Positions 1 to 9,308 are shown, numbered from the stretch's first letter. The stretch is 64,000 nucleotides of DNA from DATJPR01 sp035506295 (GCA_035506295.1 DATJPR010000120.1:1-64000); one strand, 5' to 3'. Made by a program: numbers and translations. Notes: generated from the letters alone by a model not told the origin.

Positions 1-912
1 AGCGGAGTCTGGAGCCGCATACTTCATCCAATTCACGGATCGAACCATCATGGACTTTCTGAATAGCGCGCTCTCGGGGCCTACGTCGACACGATTCTGC
101 GCGGCATCGATGGACGTTACGTAGATCGGTTCGCCCGTCGCGATCCCGAGCCCCTTGCGCTGGCCTACGGTATAAAACGGGTAGCCGCGGTGAGTTCCAA
201 TTTTGCGGCCGTCCTTGACGATTTCTCCTCCTGCCACCTTCTCCCCCAGGCCGGGGACCTGGTCGTTGAGAAACCGCTCGTAATTGTCGTCGGGGATAAA
301 ACAGATTTCGAAGCTCTCCCCTTTCTTTGCGGCATCGAGGCCGAGCGTCTCCGCCAGCGATCGCACCTCGGGTTTCGTGAGCTCGCCCAGGGGGAAGAGC
401 GTTCGTGCGAGTGACTCCTGGGTCAGGCCCCACAACGCATAGGATTGATCCTTATTCCCGTCCCGTCCCCTTCCAATCCAGTAGCGCCCTCGTTCAGGCG
501 AATGATGAACCCGCGCATAGTGGCCGGTGGCAATCCGCTCTGCCCCGAGCGCATCGGCCTTCTTCAGGAGCTCTTCCCACTTGATCGTCCGGTTGCACAA
601 GACACAGGGATTCGGTGTCCGACCGGCAAGGTACTCCTGAATGAAGGGGTGGATGACCTCCCGGGAAAACCTCTCCGTGAAATCGAGGACATAGTGCGGA
701 AAACCAAACTGCGCTGCGACCCGCCTCGCATCGTTGATGCCATCCAGGGAGCAGCAGCTCTTTTCGTTGCCGGGATTTCCTCCCACGTCCTCGAAGTTCG
801 AGGTCTTGATCGTGATCCCGACAACATCGTACCCCTCCTTCGCCAGCATCGCAGCCGCCACGGACGAATCCACCCCGCCGCTCATCGCCACAACGATTCT
901 TCGCGCACTCAT
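1..912 (-). CDS. mnmA: tRNA-specific 2-thiouridylase MnmA (partial, C-terminus outside window)
   Basis: ATP-dependent enzyme that thiolates uridine 34 of tRNA-Lys, -Glu and -Gln in the cytoplasm. Reverse translation from the ATG at 912 begins MSARRIVVAMSGGVDSS, which is the PP-loop (residues about 10-16). A catalytic Cys pair lies in NPCVLCN (Cys103, Cys106), and the second active-site Cys is Cys204 in FEICFIPDD, matching the C102/C199 arrangement of E. coli MnmA. The reading frame is open for 304 codons and runs off the left edge. The family is about 350-370 residues, so some 50 residues are missing. It lies 5 nt downstream of the acetyltransferase gene and is probably co-transcribed with it. 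Confidence 0.95.
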   Translation of the reverse strand, partial: MSARRIVVAMSGGVDSSVAAAMLAKEGYDVVGITIKTSNFEDVGGNPGNEKSCCSLDGINDARRVAAQFGFPHYVLDFTERFSREVIHPFIQEYLAGRTPNPCVLCNRTIKWEELLKKADALGAERIATGHYARVHHSPERGRYWIGRGRDGNKDQSYALWGLTQESLARTLFPLGELTKPEVRSLAETLGLDAAKKGESFEICFIPDDNYERFLNDQVPGLGEKVAGGEIVKDGRKIGTHRGYPFYTVGQRKGLGIATGEPIYVTSIDAAQNRVDVGPESALFRKSMMVRSVNWMKYAAPDSA

Positions 913-917
913 CACCG

Positions 918-1496
918 TCACCCTGTTCTCATCCCACGTTCATGCTCCAACCCGCGCTGAGTTCCGCTGACGCCGTCCTCGTCCGGCCGAATCATGGCGT
1001 ACAACAGAACATCGATGACGATCCCGTCTTTCAGGGCGGCCCGTCTCATCCTGCCTTCGAGCACAAATCCTGCCTTTTCAAGCACCCGGCCCGAGGCGAC
1101 ATTCCATTCGAACACGTTAGCGTGAATGCGTTCAAGATTGAACGTCGAGAACGCGTACGGGACAAACGCTTTAATGGCCGATGTCATGATCCCCCGGTTC
1201 CAAAACTCCTCGCCAAGCCAATAGCCGAGCTCGCCGTCGATGCGATGCACATCCAATCCCGGCGAGATGCCGATTCCACCGACTGCATGCCCGTTGACAT
1301 CCACCGCGAACTGCGATTCGGGCTGCATGCAGGACACCACGGCAAGCCAGTGCTCGGCATCCTCGGTCCTATAGGGAGACGGGAACATATCGCGGACGTT
1401 GCGCGCGATGCGGGGATTGTTGGCGTGCTCCGTCAACGAAGCGACGTCACCGCGCCGCCAGGAGCGGATCCGACATCCGCCGGCATCGAGTTCCAT
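918..1496 (-). CDS. GNAT family N-acetyltransferase (RimJ/RimL type)
   Basis: A 192-residue acetyl-CoA-dependent acetyltransferase. The sequence shows the RimJ/RimL pattern: an N-terminal RSWRRGDVASLTEHANNPRI stretch, the GELGYWLGEEFWNRGIMTSA core that forms the acetyl-CoA pyrophosphate loop, and the C-terminal NVASGRVLEKAGFVLEGRMR motif. The ATG at 1496 is preferred over a TTG at 1514 because GGGAG sits 5 nt upstream. The family acetylates protein N-termini or small amines; the substrate here cannot be read from the sequence. It is directly upstream of mnmA with a 5-nt gap, so an operon is likely. Confidence 0.85.
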   Translation of the reverse strand: MELDAGGCRIRSWRRGDVASLTEHANNPRIARNVRDMFPSPYRTEDAEHWLAVVSCMQPESQFAVDVNGHAVGGIGISPGLDVHRIDGELGYWLGEEFWNRGIMTSAIKAFVPYAFSTFNLERIHANVFEWNVASGRVLEKAGFVLEGRMRRAALKDGIVIDVLLYAMIRPDEDGVSGTQRGLEHERGMRTG

Positions 1497-1627
1497 TCGA
1501 GCTCCCGGGTTCAACGATCGATTGCGTCCGCTTCCTTCTCCCGTTCAGGGAACGCATCCTCAAGTCTTCAAGAAGATACGAAGAAGGTCTTTGAACATCC
1601 ATACTTCGAGGGGCGTGCGCCCGGACA

Positions 1628-3505
1628 TCACAGGAAGGATGAGATCTCGAAGAGGAAGTACATTTGTTCTGGAGGATAGAGAACAGGCCCGCTCCCCGTG
1701 CTTGAGGGTTTCCATCTGCAGACCGTCGAACCGAGCCGCATGGAGATCGAAGACGCCTGCCATGGTTTCCACCCGGCTGACAACGACCACCGAGAGCCGG
1801 CCCCGTAGCAGGTCCAAGCCGTCAGCCCGTTCGCCGCCGACGGCTCGACGACGTAGACCGCTGCGTCATAGGTTTCCGTGGAGAATTGATTGTACGCACA
1901 TGTCATATGAAACGCTGGAGAATCCCATCGCATGTCCAAGCCCAGAAGAGACCCGTGCGATGAGGTCAGGCCGCAGTCCGGGAGGTTGGAGACGGTCGAT
2001 ACTCGGCAATGCATGCTGAGATTGCGCGCCAGCGGCACGCGGAGTACTCCAGTGAAGGACACGAGGTCCGTCACAACGTCGCGACGGCACTCATTCGACT
2101 GGCCGGACTCGACGAGTCGCTGTTCCGTGCCGTGCCGCGCGCGTAATCTTCCTGAGAGGTTCACCCCGTTGTTGCATTCCAGTGTCGCCCGGAGTCCTGC
2201 TTCCCCACCCGAGGCAGGGAAGACCGACGTCGAAGAGCGCGAGGGGTATCGGTAGAGATCGGCGCTTCCGTCAAATCCCAGGGAGGGAACCGGACGGCAG
2301 GAGAACCCAACGAACGCCCCCTGCTCGTTGGCGCCGTCCGAGTGACGACCGAAGGCGGATGCATGCGGATTTGAGAAATCTGTTCCGTATGAGCGGAGAA
2401 GAATCACGAATGTCGATCCCAGGGCGGGCTTGATCTCGGCCCGGGCGACGAAGGATAGCGATCCGCCGAATGACCGCGCACACTCCGAACAGAGGACTGC
2501 TCTCCCCACGTGTGCTTCCAGGTCCAGCCCGAGTACTTTGCTCCCGTCCCCTGTAAAGCCCAATCCGCTTTCCGGCTGGATTCTTCTATCATAGGAGCTC
2601 GCCGCCATCGTCATCCCAAGCGAGCTCCCACCGCCCGTTTCCCATGAGCACCGCGCAGCAAAGACGCTCTCATGGAGTCGGGCCTGTTTCTGCACCTCGA
2701 GGTCTGTCCGTTCGTAGCCCGTCCAATCGATGGAGCGGACCGTCCCGTCTTCGCGCGTCGATGCGGCGAGGGAACGTCGCGAACAACACAGGACCACGCA
2801 TCCCGTCCCGCCCCCGATCCTCTTCCGCAAAGCGACGGCGGCGCCACGCAGGAAACCCATGGTCCCGGTCCCGAAAAACGGAGAGAGCAAATGCCGCCGA
2901 TCTGCCGCTCTGGTCGTCCCTTCTCCAATCGAAGCCCTGTTGCCGGAGAGCACCAACCCGTCCGCGACATTGACCACGTAATCGCCCAGGATTGCATGGA
3001 GCGCGGACCCTGGGTGGTATTCGAGTGACCCTCGAAGTGCAGCATCCCCGAGTTTCTCTCCAGCCTGCTTGGCGACGACGAGATGCGCATCGCACCCCTG
3101 TGCCGGTCTGATCTGGAAACGGGCCGTCGTCGACAGAGGACTACCGAGGAGGAGAGAATCGGAGGGCATGGTCGTTCCGCCTCGCGATCTGGCTACGCTG
3201 GTCTCAAGATAGGCGAAATACGATGTGCTTCGGGAAGACCGTTGGAACACCGGATCGTCCGGCGACATTTCATGCGTCCGGGAGGGAGTTTGTGTCAGCG
3301 AGATCGGCGTGGATTGACGCTCCCACGAAAGGGCGTCGATAGCCTTCAATTCTTCCCCAAGAAGATTCCCCTCTTCAGTTGTAGGATTGGGAACTTCGAT
3401 CGTCGAAGAGTCCGGCTCGAGGTCATCTGATTCCTGACTCACGCCCGATGTCGCCGCGAAGATGATGATTATGAGAACTGCGAAGATTGAGCCAGGCCGG
3501 ATCAT
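1628..3505 (-). CDS. Predicted outer-membrane beta-barrel protein, unknown function
   Basis: 625 residues. The N-terminus is a hydrophobic signal peptide (FAVLIIIIFAATSGVSQ), followed by a low-complexity acidic linker and then a long region of alternating short hydrophobic strands with glycines and aromatics, typical of a beta-barrel. The stretch YHPGSALHAILGDYVVNVADGLVLSGN (about residues 165-190) resembles the barrel part of the long Bacteroidota proteins that begin with helix-hairpin-helix repeats, but no such repeat is visible here. The ATG at 3505 overlaps the stop of the PorV-like gene (ATGA), so the two are translationally coupled. Two upstream in-frame codons (TTG, CTG) give a longer reading but lack support. 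The function is not recognised. Confidence 0.6.
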   Translation of the reverse strand: MIRPGSIFAVLIIIIFAATSGVSQESDDLEPDSSTIEVPNPTTEEGNLLGEELKAIDALSWERQSTPISLTQTPSRTHEMSPDDPVFQRSSRSTSYFAYLETSVARSRGGTTMPSDSLLLGSPLSTTARFQIRPAQGCDAHLVVAKQAGEKLGDAALRGSLEYHPGSALHAILGDYVVNVADGLVLSGNRASIGEGTTRAADRRHLLSPFFGTGTMGFLRGAAVALRKRIGGGTGCVVLCCSRRSLAASTREDGTVRSIDWTGYERTDLEVQKQARLHESVFAARCSWETGGGSSLGMTMAASSYDRRIQPESGLGFTGDGSKVLGLDLEAHVGRAVLCSECARSFGGSLSFVARAEIKPALGSTFVILLRSYGTDFSNPHASAFGRHSDGANEQGAFVGFSCRPVPSLGFDGSADLYRYPSRSSTSVFPASGGEAGLRATLECNNGVNLSGRLRARHGTEQRLVESGQSNECRRDVVTDLVSFTGVLRVPLARNLSMHCRVSTVSNLPDCGLTSSHGSLLGLDMRWDSPAFHMTCAYNQFSTETYDAAVYVVEPSAANGLTAWTCYGAGSRWSLSAGWKPWQASSISMRLGSTVCRWKPSSTGSGPVLYPPEQMYFLFEISSFL

Positions 3506-4326
3506 GGGCAGCAAAGACTGAGGGAGAACTGATGTGTGAGACCGAGATCGGGATGGATGGAAATTCCGTAGTCAAGACTCACTGCGCCAAGAATCACTCC
3601 GGCGCCAGCACCGAATTGTCGAAGACCTTCCTGTGCTCCGCATCGAATGACGACACGTCCTTCAACGATCCATTCCACGCCGAATGAACCGCACAGAGGG
3701 GAATCCGGGTCCCGGGTGAGACTCGCCGCGAGCAGGAAGGACGGAAGGGGCTCAAACTCGATCCCCGTGAGCAACTCGGTCGGGATGGGCTCACGGGACC
3801 TTCCAAGCAGCGGCCGATTGACGTTGCGAAGAGAAAATGCGTATCGCAGCTGATCGGCAAGGAGAATCGTCGTCCCTACGCTAACGCCAAGGGTTCCCGC
3901 ATGACCGTAGCCACTAATGGTGAGAGAGTACCATGTCAGACCCGCCCCGAGCACAACCTCCTTCGTGAGTGGAACGGAGAGGGCCGCCATTGCAGTGGTT
4001 TCACGATAGAGCTTGAATCCGAACGTCCTGACGAGAATTCCCCCGGATCCGCCGAAAAGATCAAGCGAAAGAGCCGCCTCGGTGCGCTGCAGTTCCTTCA
4101 TCCCGAACAGCCCCGGGGTCATCGAAAACCCTCCCATCAGCCCACCCGGATGCGGGATATCAGCAGGGTTGGCTTCAAGCCCGAACGGGTCGCGCCTTGA
4201 AGCCAAAGAAGCTCCACACATTGCCAGTTCGCGGGCCCCGGCCGGCACCCGCTCAAATGCCGCTGTCGCCTGCGTCAGCGTAAGGACGATCTGAAATGAG
4301 AAAAGGGCAATTCCCCGGTTGATCAT
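3502..4326 (-). CDS. PorV/PorQ-like outer-membrane protein
   Basis: 274 residues with a signal peptide (GIALFSFQIVLTLTQATA). The mature N-terminus, FERVPAGARELAMCGASLASRRDPFGLEANPAD, follows the pattern of the PorV/PorQ (FadL-like) family, where a short lead is followed by 'A.GG...A...D......NPA'. The rest is barrel-like with regular beta strands. In Bacteroidota these proteins shuttle or anchor type IX secretion cargo at the cell surface. The start at the ATG at 4326 has a strong GGGAGG 5-6 nt upstream, better than the GTG at 4332. It is divergent from the PorD-like gene at 4443 and overlaps the following barrel gene by 4 nt. The exact subfamily is uncertain. Confidence 0.6.
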   Translation of the reverse strand: MINRGIALFSFQIVLTLTQATAAFERVPAGARELAMCGASLASRRDPFGLEANPADIPHPGGLMGGFSMTPGLFGMKELQRTEAALSLDLFGGSGGILVRTFGFKLYRETTAMAALSVPLTKEVVLGAGLTWYSLTISGYGHAGTLGVSVGTTILLADQLRYAFSLRNVNRPLLGRSREPIPTELLTGIEFEPLPSFLLAASLTRDPDSPLCGSFGVEWIVEGRVVIRCGAQEGLRQFGAGAGVILGAVSLDYGISIHPDLGLTHQFSLSLCCP

Positions 4327-4442
4327 CGTCACCTCCCTTAGTGACTACGCTGGGAAGCGGCGTTTTCCGATTTGTTGAATGACAATTTCTAATCATCTAT
4401 ATTGGATCACACTGCGCTCATCCCTCTTGTGCGAGATCAATC

Positions 4443-5351
4443 ATGACATATTCGTTCTTTGCTCGCTTATCGACACTGGCTCTGACCTTGGCGGTTGGCG
4501 CGTCATTCTCCCCACTTTCCGCGCAGGGGATTAACTGCACTGTCACGGTCAACACACAATCGGTCAACAGCACGAACAAGGACCTGCTCGTCAATCTCGC
4601 GAGCGACCTCAAGGATTACATCAACAACTTCCAGTGGGGCGCGGACAATGTGCCGGACAAAATCCCCTGCGCCATCGATGTTTTCGTCCAGGGGAACACC
4701 GGAGACAACTCGTACCTTGCGCAGGTCTTCATCGGAAGCCAGCGGCCGATTTATAAGTCGAACAAGGGAACGGCCGTCATGCGGATCAAGGATGACAGCT
4801 GGGAGTTCACCTATCTCAAGAGTCGGCCGATTAATCACAATCCGGGGACGTTCAACGATCTCACGAGTTTCCTCGATTTTTACATGTATCTGGTCGTCGG
4901 GTTTGACGCCGACACTTATGATCCTCTCGGCGGGACGCCGTACTTCCAGCGGGCATCCGACATCTCCCGGCTTGCGCGGACAAGCTCACAAAAGGGGTGG
5001 CAGCCGTCGACGACAGGGTACAACCGGTCGCAGTTCATCGATGACGTTCTTCTTCCCTCCACCCAGCCCATGCGGCAAGCCGAGTACCTGTACTACTTCA
5101 CCGGGTTGGATTCGCTCGCCATCGACAGATCCAGGGCTCAGGCCAATATTGCACGGGCCATCGATATCATCGGCAAGGTCCGCGCCAACGTCGATCCGAG
5201 GAACCTCGCGCTCCGGGTGTTCTTCGATGCCAAGTACCAGGAACTCGGCGATATCTTCGCAGACTATCCCGATCGGACCATCTATCGCAAGCTCTCGCTC
5301 ATCGACCCCAACCACGAGAAGACGTACGACGACTACCTGAGGGGCAAATAG
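4443..5351 (+). CDS. porD: DUF4835 / PorD-like type IX secretion protein
   Basis: 302 residues with a signal peptide ending near SPLSAQ. The sequence matches the DUF4835 pattern: INCTVTVNTQSVNSTNKDLLVNLASDLKDYINNFQWG at the start, then TFNDLTSFLDFYMYLVVGFDADTYDPLGGTPYFQRA, and a C-terminal part ending NHEKTYDDYLRGK. Members are annotated as type IX secretion protein PorD in Bacteroidota; the biochemical role is not well defined. It is followed 9 nt later by a TPR protein and is divergent from the PorV-like gene, which supports a link to secretion across the outer membrane. I assign the symbol from family pattern only. Confidence 0.72.
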   Translation: MTYSFFARLSTLALTLAVGASFSPLSAQGINCTVTVNTQSVNSTNKDLLVNLASDLKDYINNFQWGADNVPDKIPCAIDVFVQGNTGDNSYLAQVFIGSQRPIYKSNKGTAVMRIKDDSWEFTYLKSRPINHNPGTFNDLTSFLDFYMYLVVGFDADTYDPLGGTPYFQRASDISRLARTSSQKGWQPSTTGYNRSQFIDDVLLPSTQPMRQAEYLYYFTGLDSLAIDRSRAQANIARAIDIIGKVRANVDPRNLALRVFFDAKYQELGDIFADYPDRTIYRKLSLIDPNHEKTYDDYLRGK

Positions 5352-5360
5352 GACGTCCCT

Positions 5361-6932
5361 TTGCATCTCTTCCCCTTCACACAAAGAGGAGACCCCGGCT
5401 TCCCTCGATTCCTCAGGATTGCTCTCTTCCTTTCCGCCGCACTCACAGCCGGTGATCTTCACCGCGCTGCTGCCCAGTCCATCGACTGGAACCGGGTGCA
5501 CACGTTGACCCTCCAGGGCATCCACCAACTGTACAACATGCACGTCGACCAATCTCTCGTGACGTTTAGAGAGGTCTCGTCCCTGGCACCCGCCGATCCC
5601 CGGGGACATTTTTTCGAAGCCATGGTCGCATTCTGGAAATTCAACCTTCTCGGGAAGGAGGAGGAGTACGACCATTTCCTGGCACTCTCGGATACGGTGA
5701 TCGACGTCTGTGAAGCGGTGCTCGATCGCGACAAGGACAATGCCATGGCACATTTCTTTCTCGGCGGCATCTACGGCTACCGGGGAATGGCAAAGCAGGC
5801 CCGCGGGTCGACCGTGAAGGCGGTGTTCGACGGCAGGAAGGGGTATATGAACCTCGAGGACGCTGTCGAGATCGATCCGAAGCTGTACGACGCGCAGATG
5901 GGCCTGGGGATCTTTGAATACATGATCGCGAAGGCGCCGCGATCGCTGTCATGGATTCTCAGGACCATCGGGTTCGAGGGAAGCATCGACGGCGGCCTGG
6001 CTTCCCTCAAGCAGGCCGCGGAACGCGGCACGTATGCAACCACGGAAGCGAGATTTTTCCTGAGTCAGTTCATGTTCAATGAGAGCCGGGACTCGGAGGC
6101 CTTTCAGTACATGAGGGAACTGACGACGGCGTATCCCGACAATATCCTCTTCCTCCTGAACGAGTCGACGATGTACCGCCGGCGCGGGAATTTCGACAGC
6201 GCGTTCGCCCTCGCCAGCCGTGCCATGGCAATCAATGAACGCCGGGCCGATCACATCGGTGAGGAGTTCCTGTACAGCACCTTTGCGTCACTGCAATTCG
6301 CCCTCAATGATTTTGCCGGTGCCCGAAAGAACTACGCGCTCTATCTGGACAAGCTCGCCAACAAAGCGTTGGTCTCAAACTGGGTGCTCTATCGGTACGG
6401 CCTCTGCCAGGAGATCGAGGGAGATCGGACCGGGGCGGTCAAGACCTACAGCAACGTGAGGACCGACCGTGAAGTGCCGACGTGGGAGGAACGAAGCACG
6501 AGAATGTGCAGGATACGATTGGCAACTCCCTTGACAAGAGGTGACATCTACGTGATCATGGCAGGGAATCTTCTTGACCGCAAGCAGTACAACCCGGCCG
6601 ATTCGCTGCTTGAACTTACGCTGAAGCTTTCCGGCCTGGAGGACGATACCAGAGGGGAAGCGCTTTACGACCACGCGCAGATTCTCTATGCAGAGAACAA
6701 TGATAGCGCGACGGTTTCTGCCTGCACGTTGATCCGAGGTCTGAATATCAGACACGAGACATGGATTCCTCCCAACGCGCGCTTCCTGGCCGGCACCGCG
6801 TATGCCAGGATGGGGGAAAAAGAGAAAGCCCGCGACGCCTATCGGCAGGCGAAAGAGTTCGACGGGTACGACTATGCATCGTCGTTGAAAGAGCGGATCC
6901 AAACGGAGGAGAAGAGGCTTGAACTCCCTTAG
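5361..6932 (+). CDS. Exported TPR-repeat protein
   Basis: 523 residues. The reading frame opens with TTG at 5361, with AGGA a few bases upstream, and encodes a signal peptide (FLRIALFLSAALTAGDLHRAAAQ). The rest is helical with tetratricopeptide-like repeats, for example ALYDHAQILYAENNDSATV and FLAGTAYARMGEKEKARDAYRQAKEFDG near the C-terminus and DAQMGLGIFEYMIAKAPR in the middle. Such proteins scaffold complexes; no catalytic motif is visible. It starts only 9 nt after the PorD-like gene and is very likely co-transcribed with it, so a periplasmic or outer-membrane assembly role is plausible but not shown. Confidence 0.75.
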   Translation: MHLFPFTQRGDPGFPRFLRIALFLSAALTAGDLHRAAAQSIDWNRVHTLTLQGIHQLYNMHVDQSLVTFREVSSLAPADPRGHFFEAMVAFWKFNLLGKEEEYDHFLALSDTVIDVCEAVLDRDKDNAMAHFFLGGIYGYRGMAKQARGSTVKAVFDGRKGYMNLEDAVEIDPKLYDAQMGLGIFEYMIAKAPRSLSWILRTIGFEGSIDGGLASLKQAAERGTYATTEARFFLSQFMFNESRDSEAFQYMRELTTAYPDNILFLLNESTMYRRRGNFDSAFALASRAMAINERRADHIGEEFLYSTFASLQFALNDFAGARKNYALYLDKLANKALVSNWVLYRYGLCQEIEGDRTGAVKTYSNVRTDREVPTWEERSTRMCRIRLATPLTRGDIYVIMAGNLLDRKQYNPADSLLELTLKLSGLEDDTRGEALYDHAQILYAENNDSATVSACTLIRGLNIRHETWIPPNARFLAGTAYARMGEKEKARDAYRQAKEFDGYDYASSLKERIQTEEKRLELP

Positions 6933-7000
6933 GAGCGCGCTGGCACGCAGCGGGGATCACGGACGAGCACAAACGCGAACATGAGCCGGGAACCGGAAGA

Positions 7001-7477
7001 ATGGCAAAAGAGTATGACCCGAGGATGCACTCAGCCGAGCACATCCTCAATCAGACGATGGTCAGGATGTTTCATCGTGGAAGGTCATTCAGCGCCCACA
7101 TCGAAAAGAAAAAATCGAAGTGCGACTATCACTTTGACCGCGACCTGAGAGGGGAAGAGATCGCCGATATAGAACGGCGAGTCAACGAGGTCATCGCTCG
7201 CGACGTGCCGGTCACGGTCGAGTTCCTCCCCCGCGAGGCAGCAAGCCGGCAGTTCGATCTCGACCGGCTGCCCGACTCCGCAGGGGAAACGATCCGCATC
7301 ATCCGCGTCGGTGACTACGACGCCTGCCCTTGCAGGGGAGAACACGTTGCGTCGACACGTGAGATCGGCGGCTTCAGGATTGTCTCAACCGATTTCGAAA
7401 AGGATGTCCTGAGGATTCGCTTTCGGCTGGAGGACGCTCCGTCAGGGGATCCTCCTCGCGGAGAAACCAGGGGCTGA
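7001..7477 (+). CDS. AlaX-type alanyl-tRNA editing protein
   Basis: 158 residues, a stand-alone version of the AlaRS editing domain that hydrolyses mischarged Ser- or Gly-tRNA-Ala. The zinc-binding motifs are intact: HSAEH at residues 10-14 (HxxxH) and CPCRGEH at 109-115 (CxxxH). GGFRIVSTDFEKDVLRIRF at the end is the usual C-terminal strand pair. The length fits the short AlaX class, without the glycine-rich or catalytic domains of AlaRS. A purine-rich GGAAG precedes the ATG. A full alaS is present at 25963 in the same window, so this is a trans-editing factor rather than a fragment of the synthetase. Confidence 0.88.
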   Translation: MAKEYDPRMHSAEHILNQTMVRMFHRGRSFSAHIEKKKSKCDYHFDRDLRGEEIADIERRVNEVIARDVPVTVEFLPREAASRQFDLDRLPDSAGETIRIIRVGDYDACPCRGEHVASTREIGGFRIVSTDFEKDVLRIRFRLEDAPSGDPPRGETRG

Positions 7478-7480
7478 GGC

Positions 7481-7894
7481 TTACTCGAGGGACTTCAGAT
7501 AGGCGATGATGTCCCGCGCGTCGCTCTCGCTCATGCGAAACGGCGGCATGGGCGACCTGAGAGACTGACCCGTCCGGGAGATGCCGGTGGTCAGCAGTTT
7601 CACCGCCTGGTCGGTCGTGTATTGCGGGAGGCCGGCGATCGAGGGCGCAGTATTCGCCCAGCGGCTGTTGGGCCATGGAGAGACAAAAGGAACGGGCGCG
7701 CCCTGGAAACGCTGCGACAGCAACAAGTTCCCCTCCTCGTCCCTAGGCGTGTGGCACTGGATGCACATGGCCACATGTTCGGCAAGGTATTTCCCGTGAT
7801 CAATACTCGCAGCAGTGTCCCCGGGTCTGGCCGCCGCAGCGACAAACAGAAATCCAGCCAGTAGAAACGCTCCGAGCAGTGGGATCAGTTTCAT
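7481..7894 (-). CDS. Exported class I c-type cytochrome
   Basis: 137 residues with a signal peptide (LLGAFLLAGFLFVAAAA) and one haem c site, CIQCH at residues 44-48. The candidate axial methionine is in SPMPPFRMSESDARDIIAYLKSLE at the C-terminus, the usual end of a small cytochrome c domain. It should be a periplasmic or membrane-tethered electron carrier. There is no cognate oxidoreductase beside it; it converges with the AlaX gene with only 3 nt between stops and is divergent from pepT. GGAG lies upstream of the ATG. Confidence 0.88.
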   Translation of the reverse strand: MKLIPLLGAFLLAGFLFVAAAARPGDTAASIDHGKYLAEHVAMCIQCHTPRDEEGNLLLSQRFQGAPVPFVSPWPNSRWANTAPSIAGLPQYTTDQAVKLLTTGISRTGQSLRSPMPPFRMSESDARDIIAYLKSLE

Positions 7895-8030
7895 GGGTCA
7901 ATCTCCGGATGGTCCGATACACGTCTGATCTATAACACCGCTGAACCTTCGTTTTGTTCACTCTTCTTCCGATTTTCGTCGGAAAGGCGTATCTTCACTA
8001 AATCTCTTTTCACCCCCCCAGAGGATCCCC
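7895..8030. promoter_or_regulatory. Divergent intergenic region, cytochrome c / pepT
   Basis: 136 bp shared by two divergent genes, so it must hold both promoters. A short inverted repeat TTCCGA-N6-TCGGAA is present around 7967-7985. A Bacteroidota-like TATCTTC lies at 7990, but no well-spaced upstream element accompanies it. AGAGGA precedes the pepT start. No defined operator is claimed. Confidence 0.3.
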
Positions 8031-9287
8031 ATGATCAACCAGTCAGGCCTCGACCGGTTTCTTCGCTACGTCAAGATCGACACGCAATCGAAGGATGACA
8101 GCGAAGACTACCCGAGCACCCGGAAGCAGTATGACCTCCTCAATTTGCTCCTCAGCGAGCTGAAAGAGCTGGGCGTACGCGACGCGCGGATCGACAAGCA
8201 CGGCTATGTATTTGCCACCATCCCGTCCAATCTCCCCAAGGGACATGCCGCCTTTGGCAAGGTCCCGGCAATCGGGTTCATCGCGCATGTCGACACGTCT
8301 CCGTCTGCCAGCGGCGCTGGAGTCAAGCCGAATGTCCTGAAATATGCCGGGGGGGATATCGTCCTTTCCGGAGATCCCGGCGTCATCATCCGGGCGAGCG
8401 AAAACCCCGAGCTCGAGCACAATGTCGGCAAACAGATCGTCACTTCGGACGGGACGACGCTCCTGGGCGCGGACGACAAGGCCGGGCTGGCGATCATCAT
8501 GACCCTCGTCCAGACGCTCGTGAATTCTCCGGAGATCCTTCATGGAGATATCAAGGTGGCCTTCACTCCCGATGAAGAGGTGGGGAATGGGACGAAGTTC
8601 TTCGACATCAAGGAATTCGGCGCCGAGTTCGCCTACACGGTTGACGGCGACACGCCAGGCGAGCTGAACAAGGAAACCTTCAGCGCGGACGGGGCGACGA
8701 TCACCGTGCACGGCCGGAACATTCATCCGGGCAGCGCAAAGAACATCATGGTGAATTCCATCCGCGCGCTTGCCGATATCATCGTCCGGTTGCCGCGCGA
8801 CATGGCGCCGGAGACAACCGAAGGGTATGAGCCGTACATCCATCCGCATATTATCGAAGGGGAGGAGGCGAAGTCGACACTGAAATTGCTCCTGCGGGAC
8901 TTCGACACGGCAGGACTGAAGAAACAGGCGGAGATGCTGCGCGGGATCATCGCGCAGGTTCAACCGCTCCATCCGAAGGCGAGGATCGAGCTCGACATCA
9001 AGGAATCGTACCGAAACATGCGTTATTGGCTCGACAAGGACCCGCGAGGACTCGAGGCCATGTGGCAGGCGACCGAGCGCGCGGGGCTGAAACCGAAATG
9101 GGTTCCGATCCGGGGCGGCACGGATGGCTCGCGCCTCACCGAACGTGGACTTCCCTGTCCGAACATTTTCACAGGCGGCCAGAATTATCACGGGCCGACG
9201 GAATGGTTGTCCGTGGAGGGGATGAATGCCTCGATTCGCACAGTCGTCCAGTTGGTCCAGGTGTGGACCGAGATCTGCTCTCACTAA
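8031..9287 (+). CDS. pepT: Peptidase T (tripeptide aminopeptidase)
   Basis: 418 residues, cytosolic M20B zinc peptidase that removes the N-terminal residue from tripeptides. Metal-binding and catalytic motifs are present: FIAHVDTSP (His86, Asp88), LLGADDKAG (Asp148), the catalytic FTPDEEVG (Glu182/Glu183) and YTVDGDTPGELNKETFSAD, with GRNIHPGSAKNIMVN in the dimerisation domain and the C-terminal RGGTDGSRLTERGLPCPNIFTGGQNYHG. Length matches the family (about 410). The downstream OPT transporter starts 21 nt later, giving a peptide import and hydrolysis pair. Confidence 0.95.
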   Translation: MINQSGLDRFLRYVKIDTQSKDDSEDYPSTRKQYDLLNLLLSELKELGVRDARIDKHGYVFATIPSNLPKGHAAFGKVPAIGFIAHVDTSPSASGAGVKPNVLKYAGGDIVLSGDPGVIIRASENPELEHNVGKQIVTSDGTTLLGADDKAGLAIIMTLVQTLVNSPEILHGDIKVAFTPDEEVGNGTKFFDIKEFGAEFAYTVDGDTPGELNKETFSADGATITVHGRNIHPGSAKNIMVNSIRALADIIVRLPRDMAPETTEGYEPYIHPHIIEGEEAKSTLKLLLRDFDTAGLKKQAEMLRGIIAQVQPLHPKARIELDIKESYRNMRYWLDKDPRGLEAMWQATERAGLKPKWVPIRGGTDGSRLTERGLPCPNIFTGGQNYHGPTEWLSVEGMNASIRTVVQLVQVWTEICSH

Positions 9288-9308
9288 GCCAACCAAGGAA
9301 ACCCTCTC

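Noticed and set aside
1560..1817. Possible frameshifted extension of the outer-membrane barrel gene
   Set aside because: The overlapping minus frame (ending about 70 nt downstream) does not continue the barrel pattern, and the main frame ends in a normal stop.
7967..7985. Short inverted repeat between cytochrome c and pepT as a regulator site
   Set aside because: Six base pairs only, no known operator consensus; reported only as part of the intergenic region.
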